DNA from: Gliomastix tumulicola
Taxonomy: Eukaryota > Ascomycota > Sordariomycetes > Hypocreales > Bionectriaceae
DNA length: 64,000 nucleotides
Direction of reading: 5' to 3'
NCBI GenBank assembly: GCA_001599755.1
Contig: BCHX01000008.1
Span: 2,976,001-3,040,000 of the forward strand
The translations under genes and the position numbers were made by a program. Below, piece after piece: positions 43,751-57,600 of the stretch; position 1 is the stretch's first letter; every line of letters starts with the position of its first letter. A model generated the notes under the pieces. It was not told the DNA's origin and made no database searches. It was given only the letters and a program-made list of their open reading frames with translations.

Positions 43751-45578
43751 TCATGATTGTATACTCGCTAGATCCTCCCATATCGAGATGGACTCGAACG
43801 ACGACGGGGTGTCTGCCTCGGCCTCCGCGAACCAGCTCACGCCGTTGCACGTCTTGGAGTCTACGTACACGACTGTAGACAAGGCGAAGCGGTCGTTGGC
43901 GAAGATCTCGAGCACGTCGCCGTCGCTGAACACCCGCAGGCGCAGCGTCTCTACCTCCTGCTGTCCGGCCTCGTCTTCCGTGACGAAGAGCGTGAAGGGT
44001 CCGCTGACGGTACCCTTCCCGATGTCGGTCTTGTCGTTTGAGCTGCTCCTGTCGACGACGATCTCTTCAGCAGCGGGGGAGAAGGAGATGCGTGTCCGGC
44101 GGGACTTGTCGCCGTTGTGCAGGATGTCGAGGCCTAGTCGGCTCGAGCCAGGCTGGACGCGGATCACAGCCTCCAGCTCCCAGCTTGTGGACGCCGCGTT
44201 GATCAAGTGGCCCGAGCCCTGTGATCCGGAGACGATCCTCCACACGAGTGGCTTGCCCTTCCTCAACGACGCCAACTCCCGTGCAGGTCGGACGCCCATC
44301 GTCTGCACCGTCTTCCTGCATCCGTCTCCCTCGACCTTGAACGCCGGGATATCCTCCAACTTGCTCCCGCCCACGGTGCCAACGACGTCCTCCTTGCAGA
44401 AGAGGAACACCTCCCTCTGCAGCGACAGATACCCCGCCCACCCCTTCTCCTCCCTCCGCTCCAGACTCAGCTCCGCCTCCTCCCTGATCCACCCCCACAC
44501 GATCCGCCGCCCCGTCACGGGGTGCTCATACGAGTTGGCTGCATAGAAGCACCCGCTGTCGAACACGCCGCTAAACTCGGGCTGCAGACGCACCTCCTCT
44601 CCGTCCGAGTTACGAGACTGCAGCGATCCCCCGAGCCAGAGCGACCACTGCGCGTGCGGGGCGTCAGCGGTCGGGTGCTTGCTGAGTCCGCCCTCGGTGC
44701 CCATGATGAGCATCTGTGTCTCGCGGGCAGCGGAGGCCTCGTCCCGGAGCGTCATGAAGTTCACGCACTCCCAGTTCAAGCCGAAGTCGCCCGTCCAGTG
44801 GGAAGGCCGCTGGTACCCGATGGGGATGTCGACCAACGGGCCGATGTACGTCCACGCCGTGAGATCCCGCGGCGAGACCTTGTACACAAACGCATTCGGG
44901 CCCTGATCCACGATTCCCCCCGACACAACACCATACATCGTCTTCCCCTCCTCCTCCTCCTCCTCCTTCTCTCCCAACGCAGCATCCATCGCGGGCCAAC
45001 GCGTCAGCACCGGATCCCTAAACCCCGTCACCCGCAACCCCTCCGGCTCCCCCTCCAGCACGGGATTCACCTCATCCCTCTTCTCCCAGCTCCGCCCGCC
45101 GTCCGACGACGTCGCGAGCGCGAGCCCCGCGCAGTTGCGCGTGTACTCGAGCGTCCAGTGGATCGGCAGCGCGGTGACGGACGAGTACACGGCCGTCAGC
45201 ACGCCTGCCTCGCCGCGCACGCCCGCCGGCACGAGACAGCCTGTGAAGATCCCCTGGCAGTCGTAGGGTCTATCGGGAGAGAGCGTGGGGACGGAGGAGT
45301 TGTGCGTCCAGCGGAGGCCGTCCTGGCTGGTGTAGTGGCCCCAGCAGATGTCGCCCCAGTCACACGATTTGGGGTTCCCTGGTAGTAGACATGTTAACTA
45401 GGAACAGGAGGGGGGGAGGAATAGTGTAGGCTGACTGACATTGGTAGAAGAGGTGGTATGTGCCCGTGGCAGGATCATACCCCGGCGCACACGGGTCGTT
45501 GAGCCAGCCTCGCGGCGCCTTGAGATGGTATCTGGGCAGCGGATGCCACGCAGCCTTGTCAGTCCCTAGAGAGCCCAT
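43751..45578 (-). CDS. GH32 beta-fructofuranosidase (invertase/inulinase family), no signal peptide
   Basis: Two exons (45440-45578 and 43751-45378) around a 61-nt GTCAGT..CAG intron give 588 residues. The GH32 catalytic triad is visible: nucleophile Asp28 in WLNDPCAPGY, transition-state Asp168 in FRDPVL, and acid/base Glu250 in WECVNF. The five-blade propeller is followed by a C-terminal beta-sandwich (RLRVFSDGDVLEIFANDR). The N-terminus (MGSLGTDKAAWHPLPRYHL) has no signal peptide, so the enzyme is probably intracellular, like the sucB-type invertases of Aspergillus. It would hydrolyse sucrose or short fructans taken up by a transporter not present in this window. A TATA box lies about 85 nt upstream. 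The neighbouring Zn2Cys6 gene is convergent. Confidence 0.94.
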
Positions 45579-45663
45579 GTTTGTGTACACAAACTCGAAG
45601 AATAGATTTTGCAATTGAATTTACTGTTTCTTCGGGTCCGTACCATGGGGAGGATATATGCAC

Positions 45664-45670
45664 TTATATA
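45664..45670 (-). promoter_or_regulatory. TATA box of the GH32 gene
   Basis: On the minus strand TATATAA, about 85 nt upstream of the ATG at 45578. Confidence 0.65.
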
Positions 45671-46797
45671 CCCGGCTACATGTTTCCCCCCCCCCCCCAT
45701 TCCCTCCATCCCTCCATCCCTCCGTTCCCCCCCAGCACTTCCCTCCGCGTCCTACACCGGGATCGTCGAATATGAACATCATTCGCCCCCTCTCCCCACA
45801 CTGCCCGTCGGTCCGAGAGACCTTGGCGCTAGTGTGACGGTGGGAGGACTATCTAAGTTTCCAACTACGGATATATTGGCATCACCTAGGCCCTGTAACT
45901 ACTAGTAACTACCCAACACGGTACTGCTTCGACCTCTTTTTTTTTCGAGTCACGCGCGGCCGGATTAAAGCCGAGATGCGCGGACGGGGTAGTGTCTCCC
46001 GGGGGCCGGATAAGGCAGCCGAAGTCACCGGGGACAGCACATCATCATCATCACATACCGTCATACATCACAAGAGATAAAGGACCAGAAGAAGTTTAGT
46101 CAACATCCATCTTCATTCATCTACCACTCAAACGCACGCACAAAACACAATGCTTCAAGAACCGCCTGCAAGCCCCCCTCCACACCAACGCAGAAAAGGA
46201 AAGACAAGAAAAAAGAGAGAAACTCCGTATGTCGGGACGATTTAAAAAAAAAAAAAAAAAAGAAACGGGCTCTGCTATGAACGACAAAAATGAAATGAGA
46301 AGAGACGCCAAACCAGAAACGGAGAAACAGAATTTGAAGAAGACCAGCTCTTTATCTTTCGCTTCGTTCCAGTCAGTCCCGTCGTCCGAGACGAGAGGTT
46401 TCATGTGCGCTTGTTGCTTTTTGCTGCTTTTGCTATGAACGAGGTTTGCCGAACACCGTGTCGAAGGTGTAAGAGTAGAAAAAGAAGATTCGCCCTGAGT
46501 TCGCTAGCTTTGGTGACGGTAGAGGTATGTAGAGGGGAAAAGAGATGGAGAAAAAAAAAGACAGAAAAAAAGGAAGGGAAGGGGTATTACACTGCAAAGA
46601 TATTATTAACAAGGACAAAAGGAAATCTGAAGCGTGCTCGATCGAATACGGTCGATCTGTGGTATGTGAAAAAAGGAAGGGTAGCTATAACACAAGAAGC
46701 CGAAGTGAAAGAACCGCGGATGGGGAAGGAGGAGGGGAAAGGAGAAAAAAAAAAGTCGTAACGTCGTTAAGAATAGATGCGCTGCCATACATGCAGC
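45671..46797. other. intergenic, GH32 promoter and TeaR-like 3' region
   Basis: Contains a CGG-N7-CCG inverted triplet at 45961-45973, a possible zinc-cluster site 385 nt before the GH32 start, plus A-rich runs (46243-46261) that probably belong to the 3' flank of the TeaR-like gene. No further gene seen. Confidence 0.45.
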
Positions 46798-48452
46798 TCA
46801 CATGACCACGCAGCAGCCGCAGCCGCCCTCCTTCTTCCCGTCGTCCTTCTCGTCGGGCACGCGCTCGGGGACCTGCGACGGGGGCGCGTTCTGGCCCTGG
46901 AACATCTGCGGCGTGTTGGGAGGGCGCGGGCTGGCCATCGGGCTGGTGGGCGATTTGTCCGAGATCTTGGGCATGGTCGAGTAGGATCCCTGGCGGGGGC
47001 TCTTAGCGGCTTCTTGCTTCAGTGGCCACTCGCCGTCTGCCTGCTCGTGCTGCTCGTTCTGGTCGTCGTCTACTGCGGCATCGGCTGGTTTGCCGGCCTC
47101 GGGCGGTTTCAAGAATGCGTGGTCGTTCAGCGGGCGGAAGTCCCGGTCGTATGTGTCGCCAAACGTGCCCTCCTTCTCCCACTTCTCCTGCTGGAGTCGT
47201 CTCGCCACCGTCGGCAGGAGCTGCTGGTCGGGCGGCAGGCGGGGATCGGGCTTGTATGAGTTCACCATCCACGGCGGATCGCCCTCGGGCTGCTTGTTGG
47301 GCGGAGACTCGCCGGATCGCGTAGAGGGGCGGGTTCCGCTGCTGCTGCCGGAGCGCGTCTTGGGCCTCGCGTTTGCGGCGCCCGCGGCGCTGTTCTTCGC
47401 GCCGCCGGACGTTTGACGCTTCTGAGCGTTGTTGTTCTTCTTCGGGGACGTGTCGGTTGCGGATCGCTTGCCTGCGGGGAGTGTGCCAGCGAGGTTGGGC
47501 TTGTCGGCCGCTCTCAGACTTGCGCTTGCGCTCCTCGAACGTGTCTTGGCCATAGTCAAGCCTTCGTCCTCGGGGCTCTCGCTGTGCTTCCTCGATGTCG
47601 TTCCTCCACGCTCAAAGTGATCGAGACTAATCGGAGCCGGGCTCGTCTTCGCCACAGGGATCCTGGTCCCTCCGAGGGCATTCGACGTGAAGTACGCATT
47701 GGCCTCCTCCTCGGCGATCTCCTCTGGCGTCCGCAGGTCCCACGACGGCACCACGACCTCTTGCCGCTGTTCCACGGCGCTCGAGTTCTTCCTCGACCTG
47801 CTGTGATGCGAGTTCTGGTCCGACGCGTCGGTGCCCCGTCTCATGGCGCTCCGGCTGCGGTCCTGTCGCTGCTTGCTGGGGGCCCTCGACCGCGGGACGA
47901 AGATGCCGGCCGCCTGGAGCTCCTCGCTCTCGATCCGGGCCAGCTTGTCCCGGTGAATCCACTTGGAGTGCTCCGTCTGCTGCGCGTCCGGGGCGGCATC
48001 CTCAACAGCGTGTTTGTGCGAGCCGCCGCCGCCACCGCCCCTCCCGTCAGGGTCGTATGCAGGTAGCAGGTTGCCATTGCCGCCTACGGCGTCGTCCCAC
48101 CGGTCGCCGGAGAGGTTGTCTGCCGACTTCATCCTCCGGGTGGCCATCTGCGCCGCGGCGTGGCCATTCCGCGATCTTGGCTCCCTGCCGGCGTCATTGC
48201 CTAACCCGAAATCAAAGTCATTGTAGTTCTGTACCACCCAAACGATTGTCAGCAAGCCAAGTCTTTTTCAAAAACCAGGTTGTTCCTCCCCCATGACGTC
48301 CATGTGGCACCCGAAGAGGGGGGGAGGATTAGGGTCCGTCCAGGTCTCACCTCTGCATGCTCGTCCGCGCGGTCCCACGAGGCATCCTGATCGTAGCCAT
48401 TGGCGTTTGCATAGTTCGCGGCCGTCGTTTGGGTGGACGAAACGGCGGCCAT
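46798..48452 (-). CDS. teaR: TeaR-like prenylated cell-polarity protein (CaaX)
   Basis: Two exons (48351-48452 and 46798-48228) around a 122-nt GTGAGA..CAG intron give 510 residues. The protein is mostly disordered and rich in Ser, Arg, Pro and Lys. Two conserved islands stand out: SKWIHRDKLARIESEELQAA and, further on, WMVNSYKPDPRLPPDQQLLP with LQQEKWEKEGTFGDTYDRDF. It ends GGCGCC-VVM: Cys507-Val-Val-Met is a farnesylation CaaX box, with neighbouring cysteines for palmitoylation. This plan matches the TeaA receptor TeaR of Aspergillus, counterpart of fission yeast Mod5, which anchors microtubule-delivered cell-end markers at the hyphal tip membrane. The TeaR name rests on remembered family features. 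Confidence 0.75.
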
Positions 48453-50426
48453 ATCGACGGGGTCGTGGGGGGGGATTGGACGTCCCCTGGGCTCCTTGGC
48501 CGGTACAACCCTCGCGCGTCGGCGAACGTTTTTGAGGCCTCCGGAACGATCCTGCTTCGCTTTGTATCTATATGTCTGTCTATCGTGTGGCAAGTCGAGA
48601 GGCTCGGAGTCGATCACGAGGCGCCAATCGCGCGCATTCGATTGTCGTGGCTTCCACGCGAGAGGGCGTTTTCCAGGAGAAGGGGGCGTTCAATAAACGA
48701 GCGTGGGGGGGGACTTCTCAGGAGGCGAGCAGGAAAACCCGCGAGGAGAGGCTTCGAGACGTGCAATTCGAGAGTTCGATACGGCGCGGCAGGAGGCCCA
48801 GACACGGACAGTTCACGGCCTAGAGGGCATTGACGTGTGCTCCGCGTTCCGTTCGTCAGGGGAGATTGTCGTTTCTGGCGAGAAGGGCCAGGAGAGGAGG
48901 TTCACGCAGGGACTGGATTTTAGGGAGTGGAGAGGGTGGCTGGACTGGCTGATTGGTCAGGCCGTGGAGGTCCAGAATGGGACAGGGGGGCTTGCTCGGT
49001 GCACCAGGTGCTGGTGGTTTTTTTTTTCGTTGCTTCTGGCGGACGGGTGACAGAAATACTGGGGTGGGATGGAAGCTGGGCACTTGGTGTCCGTGCTGTG
49101 GAGGCCACTGAACTTTGGTTTCAGCGGCTTGAGACACAAGAGCACGGGGGATGTTCACATTTGACAGTCTTGCTTTTTGTGTCGCCCGCTTCCGAGAGAT
49201 TGGATGCCCCATGGTGCAGAACGCCCGAGACATGGGATTGATGGCTGTCGGAGGATGTTTTAGCACATGAAGCGGTCTGTCTCTGCTGGAGGACAATGCT
49301 GCGGCACCATTTACACGCAGCCCACGATCGTGATTGAGTGCTCAGGTGAGCCGCACAGCAAAATCAACAGGCAGGCGTCTCCTTGCAAGCGTCCTGGTGG
49401 ATATGCGTCTCTGTCATTCCGGCAGTGTGAGGCCTGTCGCTGGAGCGGGGAGCCAACCAGAGCTCAGTATCACGAGGTCACAGCGCAGATACCCTGGAGA
49501 AGCCTCCAATTCGCTGCCCGCTCCGTCAATCACCGTCCTCAATGACTCGAACGCATGAATGCACATATTAACGGGAAGCCGTCTCCCTAATTATCGGCGA
49601 TGCCCAATCCATTTCAGAAGCACATTAGGACCGTCGATCAAGACCTGACAACTCGGAGACTAAGAGCAGTCGCCCCTGGTCCGGGCGTAAATCCCGAAAT
49701 TATCCTGCGCGTTTGGCGTCGCCCTAAGTTGCACGGCGCGCGGGCGTATCTTGTGCTGGAAGAGATCGAGGCCTCGGGACAATCACATCAGAGATGCGCA
49801 CCAAAGTGCTTCAATCATGAATGGCTCTGCAAGCTAATGAGTAGCTCCGGTGAGTCGTCGTGGGAAGGGCCGGGCCTCGTTTGCCTTGGCTGGTGATGGT
49901 GTGGGTGTTGGTTTGGCTGTCTCAGCGCTATTAGATAGCGCTACCACAGGCAATTTCGGCGCTGCAGGCCTTTCAACCATCGTCATCGCCCTCAGAGTCA
50001 TCGACTGCCTTCAATTCTGTGTGTCCTGTGCCATCACCAACATCAATAATCAATAAGCATTACCCGATAGAACATTGTTCTTGCTTCGTCTCTACCCATC
50101 GACATGGATACAGCATCATCGTAACCACCTGCGCCGTCGCATGTCCTCTGCTCTCGCCACTCACCAGCCTCAATTCGCTCGCTTGGTGTCCTGCCTAGAT
50201 CATGCACAGGTTAGATCCGTTCCTCAATCTTTCTTTCCAGTCCAAGGCACACCAATACTGACCATGATGAGCAGATACTCATCGCATTCAGGGCCAGCCC
50301 CGGGAGATAGGAAGCAATCACGCTCGCCGTCATGAGATGGGCCCTTGACCTCGCTTCATACTCGAGCTCGCACGTCAAGAAGACCAAGCTCTGTCGTGCG
50401 ACCCAGCCTCGCATCTCTCGCCCAGC
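48453..50426. other. intergenic between divergent TeaR-like and metallophosphoesterase genes
   Basis: Nearly 2 kb without a supported gene. Leader and promoter DNA for both genes are expected. A T10 run occurs at about 49019-49028. Confidence 0.55.
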
Positions 50427-51698
50427 ATGTCTCAACCAAAGCTTCGACGGACGCGGATCGTCTGCATCTCGGACACGCACAACTGCACCGTCAAGCTGCC
50501 ACCTGGTGACGTCCTCATCCACGCGGGCGACATCACCAACCAGGGCACTCACTCAGAGGTGAGCTCCAGGCCAGCACTCGGCCCGAGCAGCAGCAGCTCT
50601 CCTTCTCCTCTCAGCCCATCAGGCCAGAGCTGACCAAGCCCCAACAGCTCTCTCGTGCCGTCAAGTGGCTGCAAGAGGCCAAATTCGAGGCCAAGATAGT
50701 CATCGCTGGTACGCACCACCCTCAACCGTCTCTTGACCGTCCACTATACTCACCTCTCTGAAGGAAACCACGACATTACCCTGGACGAGTCCTTCTACGC
50801 CGAACATGGCGCGTCCTTCCACAACCAAAATCCGCAGTCTCACGACACCTGTCTCGCCCTCCTGTCCTCAGCCCCAGGGATAGCCTACCTCAACCACGGC
50901 TCGGCCACCATCCGCCTCTCCTCCCCTTCAGGCCCGGGAACGCACTTCAAGGTCTTCGGCTCGCCCTACTCGCCGCGCCACGGCCTCTGGGCCTTCGGCT
51001 ACGACAGTCCCTCCCACCCAGGCGCCTTCCACGACCTCCCGCACATCTGGGACGACATCCCGCTCGACGCTGACATCGTCGTCACGCACACGCCCGCGAG
51101 GACACACCTCGACGAGAAGCACGACGAGCGCCGCGCCCGCGGCTGCGAGGCCCTCCGCCGGCAGCTCTGGCGCGTGCGTCCCCGCCTCGCCGTCTGCGGC
51201 CACATCCACGACGGCCGCGGAGCAGAGCGCGTCACCTGGGATCTGGGCTCGCGCAATGCCGCCTTCGCCGAGCGCGCCGTCACACCCTGGACCGATCCCA
51301 GCGGCGGCACGGGCAGGCTCGCCCTCGTCGACCTCACCGGCCGCAAGGAGCCCACCCTCGCCAACGACGGCTCGCACGTGACGACAAGGACAATGTCGTC
51401 CGGAACCACCACGACACCACCACCACCCGCGACGACGATGGCCACGTCAAACGACGATGACACGGACGTTGCTGCCCAAGCCGGCAGTAGCACCCTCGGC
51501 CTGGGCTGCGACGCCGCCGACCCAGACTCGCCCCGTTGCGACAGCGAGGCCCTGAGCGGCAGGATGCGCAGGGAGGAGACGTGCTTCGTCAACGCCGCCG
51601 TCATGAAGAGCCGGTACCCGCACGTCGGGGGCAAGCAGTTCTACAGGCCAATCGTCGTCGACCTCGACCTCCCCGTCTGCCAGCCAGAGTCCTACTAG
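50427..51698 (+). CDS. calcineurin-like metallophosphoesterase (MPPED-like)
   Basis: Three exons (50427-50558, 50648-50708, 50764-51698) give 375 residues in frame. All metal-site motifs of the family are present in order: Asp16-x-His18 in CISDTHN, Gly34-Asp35 in HAGDI, GNHD at 65-68 (built across the second intron), His173 in VVTHTP, and GHIH at 210-213. The active site should bind two metal ions and hydrolyse a phosphoester, possibly a cyclic nucleotide or phospholipid; the substrate is unknown. Compared with short MPPED-type enzymes the C-terminal third carries a Thr/Pro/Ser-rich insert (about 270-310) before a conserved-looking end with CFVNAAVMKSRYPH, in which an Asn-Ala segment follows the usual family pattern. 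Confidence 0.93.
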
Positions 51699-54600
51699 CA
51701 TTTTAGAAAACGAGGGAGCACAATCTATCGATGGGGCCCCGAGGGGGGAGGGAGAGAGCCCAAAAGAACCTCTGTATGGAAAACGGTCGGGCAGCGATGC
51801 ACTCACCAACTCCTTTGCTACCCAACCCGGCCCTAGATGAACGGTTTCTGTCTTACTCTACGCCAACGGAGATGACATGGCCGTACATATATATCATGCA
51901 CGTCGTCCTTTTCGACACCCTCGGTCCTTCTCCCATCCTTTCTCGGGTCCCGGTTTCCTGTCATGATGGTGTGTGTGTATATGTGTCATGACTGACGTTG
52001 AGCTGTTCCCTGCTCCATTTCTACGACGCAACGCATGCATGCCACCCACGGAAAAGCCGCGTCCAGGGCAAGCAAGAGAGACGCTGTCGGGGGCCGTTTC
52101 TGGTTCATCCGCTCGCGTGCAGATGTGCCAGCGATGCTGCTCTTCCGTGGTGTGCGTGCATGCATCGTGGGATCTTCAGGTTTTGGGAAGCTACGTAGCC
52201 CGGGTCACAGTCTAGCATAGCATAGCAAGCAAGCAAGCAAGCAGGCCATCTACCGTATGCCATCTCACTCTTCCCCTTTTTCTCCAGCAACCTCGTGATC
52301 ATGTTCATATGTCCCATGATGTCCACCGTGAAAATCCAATCTCCAGCCAGACCACAGTGGCGAACCGAGCGTCCCTCCCGCAACGTTTTCTACCAACAGT
52401 GACCGCCATTCCGAGGAAGATCACCTCTCGCCCATATCACCCGGCAGCCGTCCGTCCGTCCGCATGAGTGTGGGACTGCGACGTTGTGGACTTGTCCTGA
52501 GATACCTAGTTTCTCCCCCCTCCCATTTTCGCCAAGAAGCCCGCTGCTGCGTGTGATGCGCTGGCAGTCTCGCTATTTTTCACTTTTTTTTTTTTTTTTT
52601 TTTTTTTTGCTGCACCTAGCACCACTTCTGGTGGATTTGGATTTTTGCCCTTTCAGATACGATGAGGGTGGTGGTGGTGGTGATGATCAAGAAACAGGTG
52701 AACATGTGGCTCGACACATGAGCTCGCGAGCTAGGAGAATAATGAGACACGCACCGCTGGGTCCCCGACGCCGCGGCTGGCACATGCGTCGCAAAAAAAA
52801 AAGATGGCACGCACACCACCCAATCGACGGAGATCGATGGCCCAGCGAGCCAAGTCGTGAAGTCATGATCGATGCCAGCTGTAAGACATGATTCACGGGG
52901 ACGAGGAAAAAGGAGGGAGGGGGGGCCGCGGCCAGCACCAGCACCAGCACCCGCCGGGCAGCAACGTCGGGCAAGGCCGCCGCGAAACGAGAAACGTCGT
53001 CCACACCTACCCTACGACCTACCTAAAGCAATAGCCGGCCGGTATGGTCATCTTCCCATCATCTCACGATGGTCCGAGAGGGACGAATGCGAAGCGAAGG
53101 GGTGGACCGTGGTCCATGTGAAGGGCTCAACTAGGCAGTGGAGAGGGTCAGGTCAAGTGGTAAGTGTTCCATAGTGATAGGATGTGATATATACCGCTGT
53201 TTAGAGCAGCATGAGCCGGCGCAAGCGCCTGCAACGCACACGCTCCAGGCACCGAGATAATCGGCAGACGATAGTCGGAAACAGCTAATCGTGACACATG
53301 ATGGATCCTCTTCCCACCCCAGTCGGATTATCACGAAAATCCGGGAGTAGGAGGAGGGGAGCTTGCTTGTCGGCGGCTTACACCATCAGATAGGGAAAGA
53401 GCTCGAGGGTCAGTTGGCGAGAATGTTCTGTGCTGCGGCGCTGGATGTTCTGGGAGGAAGTGATGGGCCATGTCAGCGTCTTGGTCATCCGTCTATCCTC
53501 TGAAACGGAAGCTCCGCTGGCCCACTGAGGCCATTCCCGAAGGACTTAGTAGCACACCAACAAGCAATGCTCTAGGAAAGACACGAGACGTCCTGCATGA
53601 GGTCTCGTCCCGTACCTGTCTGTAATCGCCAGGGTTGAAATGCTTCCACCCGGTTCTGGAAATGGTGTGATATGCGACGGGGGGGGGGAGGTGTTGCTCT
53701 TGTATCTCATGTTCCACCCTCTGTAGCCGCAGGTCTTGTTCGCTGCCGTCCGGAGGTCGCACGGTTCCGAGTGCGACAGGCTCTGGATCGTCGACTACAT
53801 CACCTGATCAATCGGGGAGGTGAGGTGAGGTCGGTGGCCAACGGCCAGTGGCCAGTCTTCGGACGGTGCAGCATGCTGGAGACCTGCAACTGCACTTTTC
53901 CGTCCATACAGGCCAAGGTGCATATTGAAGCCGCCCTGACCGCTACACCTACACTGCATGTCAGGCCAGTAAGATGGCAGCATGAGAAGCCTCACGTGGA
54001 GCTGGTGGGATGGAGATGGGGCATCTGCATCCCGTACGGCAGACGGACCATGAGGGAATACCTCTGTGCCTCAGTGCCCCCCTCCTTGGAGGGGTAAAAG
54101 GTGCCAAGTTGGCAGCTCCCAGGCCTCTGGCGGCTAGACCTCCGGGCCTCACTCCTGGCAAAGCAAAAGCGATGAGAGCCCGCAGGCAGCTGATTCGCTG
54201 GTGTAAGTGGAATAACTCAGACGCCCCCATCCGCCGATGGCACCCGCGCTGCAGAACAGATAATCACCTCCAATCAAGATCGAGCGGGCACTGGGGGTCT
54301 CAAGACAAGGGAAAGTGCGTAGCAGCAGCATCAAGTTGGAGCTGGAGCCAGTCAGTTGTCCCAAAAAGCCATGTCTCAGAACTCGGTGCTTACCCATGCC
54401 ATCGTGGCTGTCAGATGACAGGATCTAAGCCAACCAGCCGCCGTGATGAGCAGCCGAATACCAAATGCAGAAGACAGTCTCGTCACAGCTTACCGGTTGT
54501 GATGAAGGTGCATATTTGTGACGACTTGATGTTACCCCTCCCCCTCACAACTCAAGACAGGCCGCGCAAGGACAGGCCCGGCAAGCACCAGTCCAGACAC

Positions 54601-57600
54601 ACCGGTGGGCCCTCGACTGGGATCCTGACGTGATTGGCGGTGTGATGGTCCCTGGGGTCATGGACTCCCTTCACGGGCGGCGTCCAGCCAATGGTGTCAT
54701 GCAGGTGTCTGTTTTTGTGACTGGCCATCGGGGAGACAGCCAGACTCCTGCAGGTCCATCAGGTCCATCAGGAGAAGGCGGAGCCCATACAGACACGGCC
54801 AAGTCGCAGTCGGCAATAGGCCTCTCTGCGCCCGTGCCAATCATGCATCTTGCGGGCACAGGAGTTGCTAGACACCACAGGTCACCCTCGCGGACGTGGC
54901 GGCTGACTTTCTGTCTCTGGGAATGGCACCACGCACCGTGGCCGCTGGGCGACAGATCCTTGTACAACACGCTGGTCGCGACAGTGGGCACCAGCCAAGC
55001 CGATAATGCCTTGCCGCGTGGGGAGAGGCATAGAGAGGGAGAGGGGGGATGAACTTCTGAAGCTCGACGGCACCCTCGACTGCCTCCCCTAAGCGACGCC
55101 CGACCTTGGTGTCACCGTGACGAGTTGAATATGCAAGGCTCGAGCTTCGGTGAGAAGGGCTTGCAAGCGCTGACGTCCCCCTCCCCCCTTTTCCAGTCCG
55201 ATGAGGAGGTGTGCCGTTGCACAGCATGACAGCCCCCCGACTTGACTCGTTGACAGTCGTCTTCCACAAGGCGGTGACCACATGGCCCCAGGAGTGATTG
55301 GAGGGTTCCGCGTCTCTGCCCAAGCGCGAGCCAGTCGCATGCGAGGTGATAGCTTGATCCTCCCCCCCGATGCGATGCGATCAAAGGGGGGCCCATTTCG
55401 TGACCTGAGTTTTACGTGTGAGCTATGGTAAACCCCCATCTCGTCCATGAAGGGGATCCTGCCGACTGCTGCTGAAGTGGCCGTCACGAATCTGTTCTCC
55501 GGAGGTTTTCGTGGGGGGGTGCGGCTTCGAGAGCAACAGCAGACCAGGGGGCTAGACGCGTGGGCGATCGTCAAGGACATGGACAAATGTCGCTGCTACG
55601 GGGGCAAGGAGAGCGTCTCCCGCCTGGGGACTTTTGAGGCGATTTTCTGACTGGCTCCAGCTGCGGTTGGCTGCTAGGGAAGCACGGCGAAGTTGCCCAG
55701 AATGTTAAGGGACGCCTCAGCGTGTGGCTCAAGACGCAGATGCACAAAGTCCAGATCCAAGAACGGAAACCGCCTCCCCGACTCCTTCCAGCTGTGGTGT
55801 CAACTTACGACTCCCAGCGTCCAATCAACTCGCAATTCCTGTTGAGGGAAAGAGCCGATCCGCCCGCAATTGCCATCGAAAATTCCAAGTCCATCACAGT
55901 CAATCGCTCAATCGCATGGCAGGAGCTCAGCAAAGCTCCTTCCCCGGCCTTGGACCCCTTACCCTGGATGCCTTGCTGTTCCTGCCTCTGGAGAAGTAGC
56001 TGGAGTAGTAACCTGGAAGAACTGGTATGCAATGAGGCTCGAAACGCCCTCCATCCCACGTAGAATGTCGAGTCAGATTTTAGCAGCACTTCATGGATGT
56101 GCAGGCGTCAATCAAGGCCCAGTGAATTGTGCTGAATTGTGCCGTCCAGCCTTGAGTTGGTGCCCTGGTTCGCGGCCGGGCAAACTGCACTTTCACGCCC
56201 GTACATGCATGGACATCGGAACGAATTGATAGGAGTGCTCGCCTCACCTTTCGTTTCTCGTCACAGCTCCTGAAAGACGGCCACAGCTTGCACTTCTACT
56301 CCTCGTTTGCACATAATACCTTGACACTTCTTTCGCCTTCGAAACCCCGCGTTTGCATTACTTCTGCATTGTTTCGACTCCGTTCCCCTCGACTTCCTCT
56401 TACCACTTCCTTGCTAGTAGTCCTTGCACCGCACCTCTGAGTGGAGAGCTGGAGCTTCCTTTCCATGAGACGGGCTGTAACACCCTCACCGCCTGTCCCA
56501 AAACCCCCCAGCCAGAGCCCACCCGGTTCGTCGCCGGGACAATCTTGGGGACCTGTTTTGAGGCCCTCGCGTCTTGTTTTCATACTCCTCCCTTCTTCTC
56601 TCCTCCTCATTGCAGTCTGGGTCGCGTGTTGGCCTGGACTGAAGCTCTCGTCAGCACTCACATCAGCTCGCACCATCAGCTCTGCATTCGATAGCTTGTC
56701 GTTTGATCGGCTGAGCCGCTGGTCAGATCTATATTCACTTATACGACGGATTGGACCAACGACCCCGTCTCTCTTACACTCTCTACCGCTTCGAGCTGTG
56801 TCGCCGATTACACAGAGCCAAGCCACAACACGGCCTGAGCACAACCAAGACATTCGTTGCTACCAACAGACGTCATTCTCACCATCGTCGACCAACAAGA
56901 TTCCATCGCGTTTTTGTCATCTCGGCCGCTTTGCTCTTCGGTCTTCGCTCCTCGGTTCGACAGAATTGCAAATCAGATCGAATTCGAAATCCCCCCTACG
57001 CAGCTTAGCCCAGCACTGCCCCCTCTGAACCGGTCGGAGTTTTACAGTGCTTCCCATTCGCACTGGCTTGGTACCGATTGGGACTAGGATACCCGCTCGC
57101 CCACCCATTCGCCACCTGAAAATTCGTACCACTGCAGCATCCAGAACCTGCGACGCCACACGGAGAGCCACGGACAGCGCGAGCCCCCCAGCAAAGTCCA
57201 GCAGCGACGGCAGAAACAGAGTGTACTACCGAGTAACCCCCGCCCACGCCTATTTTTACCGCAGCCCCCAGGTACCCAGCGGGTACATAGCCACAAAACT
57301 TGTCTCGCACCGCACTGCCCTGTGCCAGTCTCGACGGTCGGTAACAGCGGACGCCGATAGAACCCCCCCGCCGCTTCAGTACCACTCCATTGACTTCCAC
57401 ACGGCTCGCCCACGACGATTTGAGTACGACCGGAATCTTTGATCAGCAGAAGACCCTCCGCTAGCCAATCGTCAGCTCAGCAGGCCCGTCGTCAGGAACG
57501 AGAACCAGGCACGCCGGCCCTGCGCCTTCTCCGAAGCTCAGCAGGCTCAGCTCATCCGAGACGAGACGAGACGAGACGGCAGCTGGAAAGCTTAGCGGTC

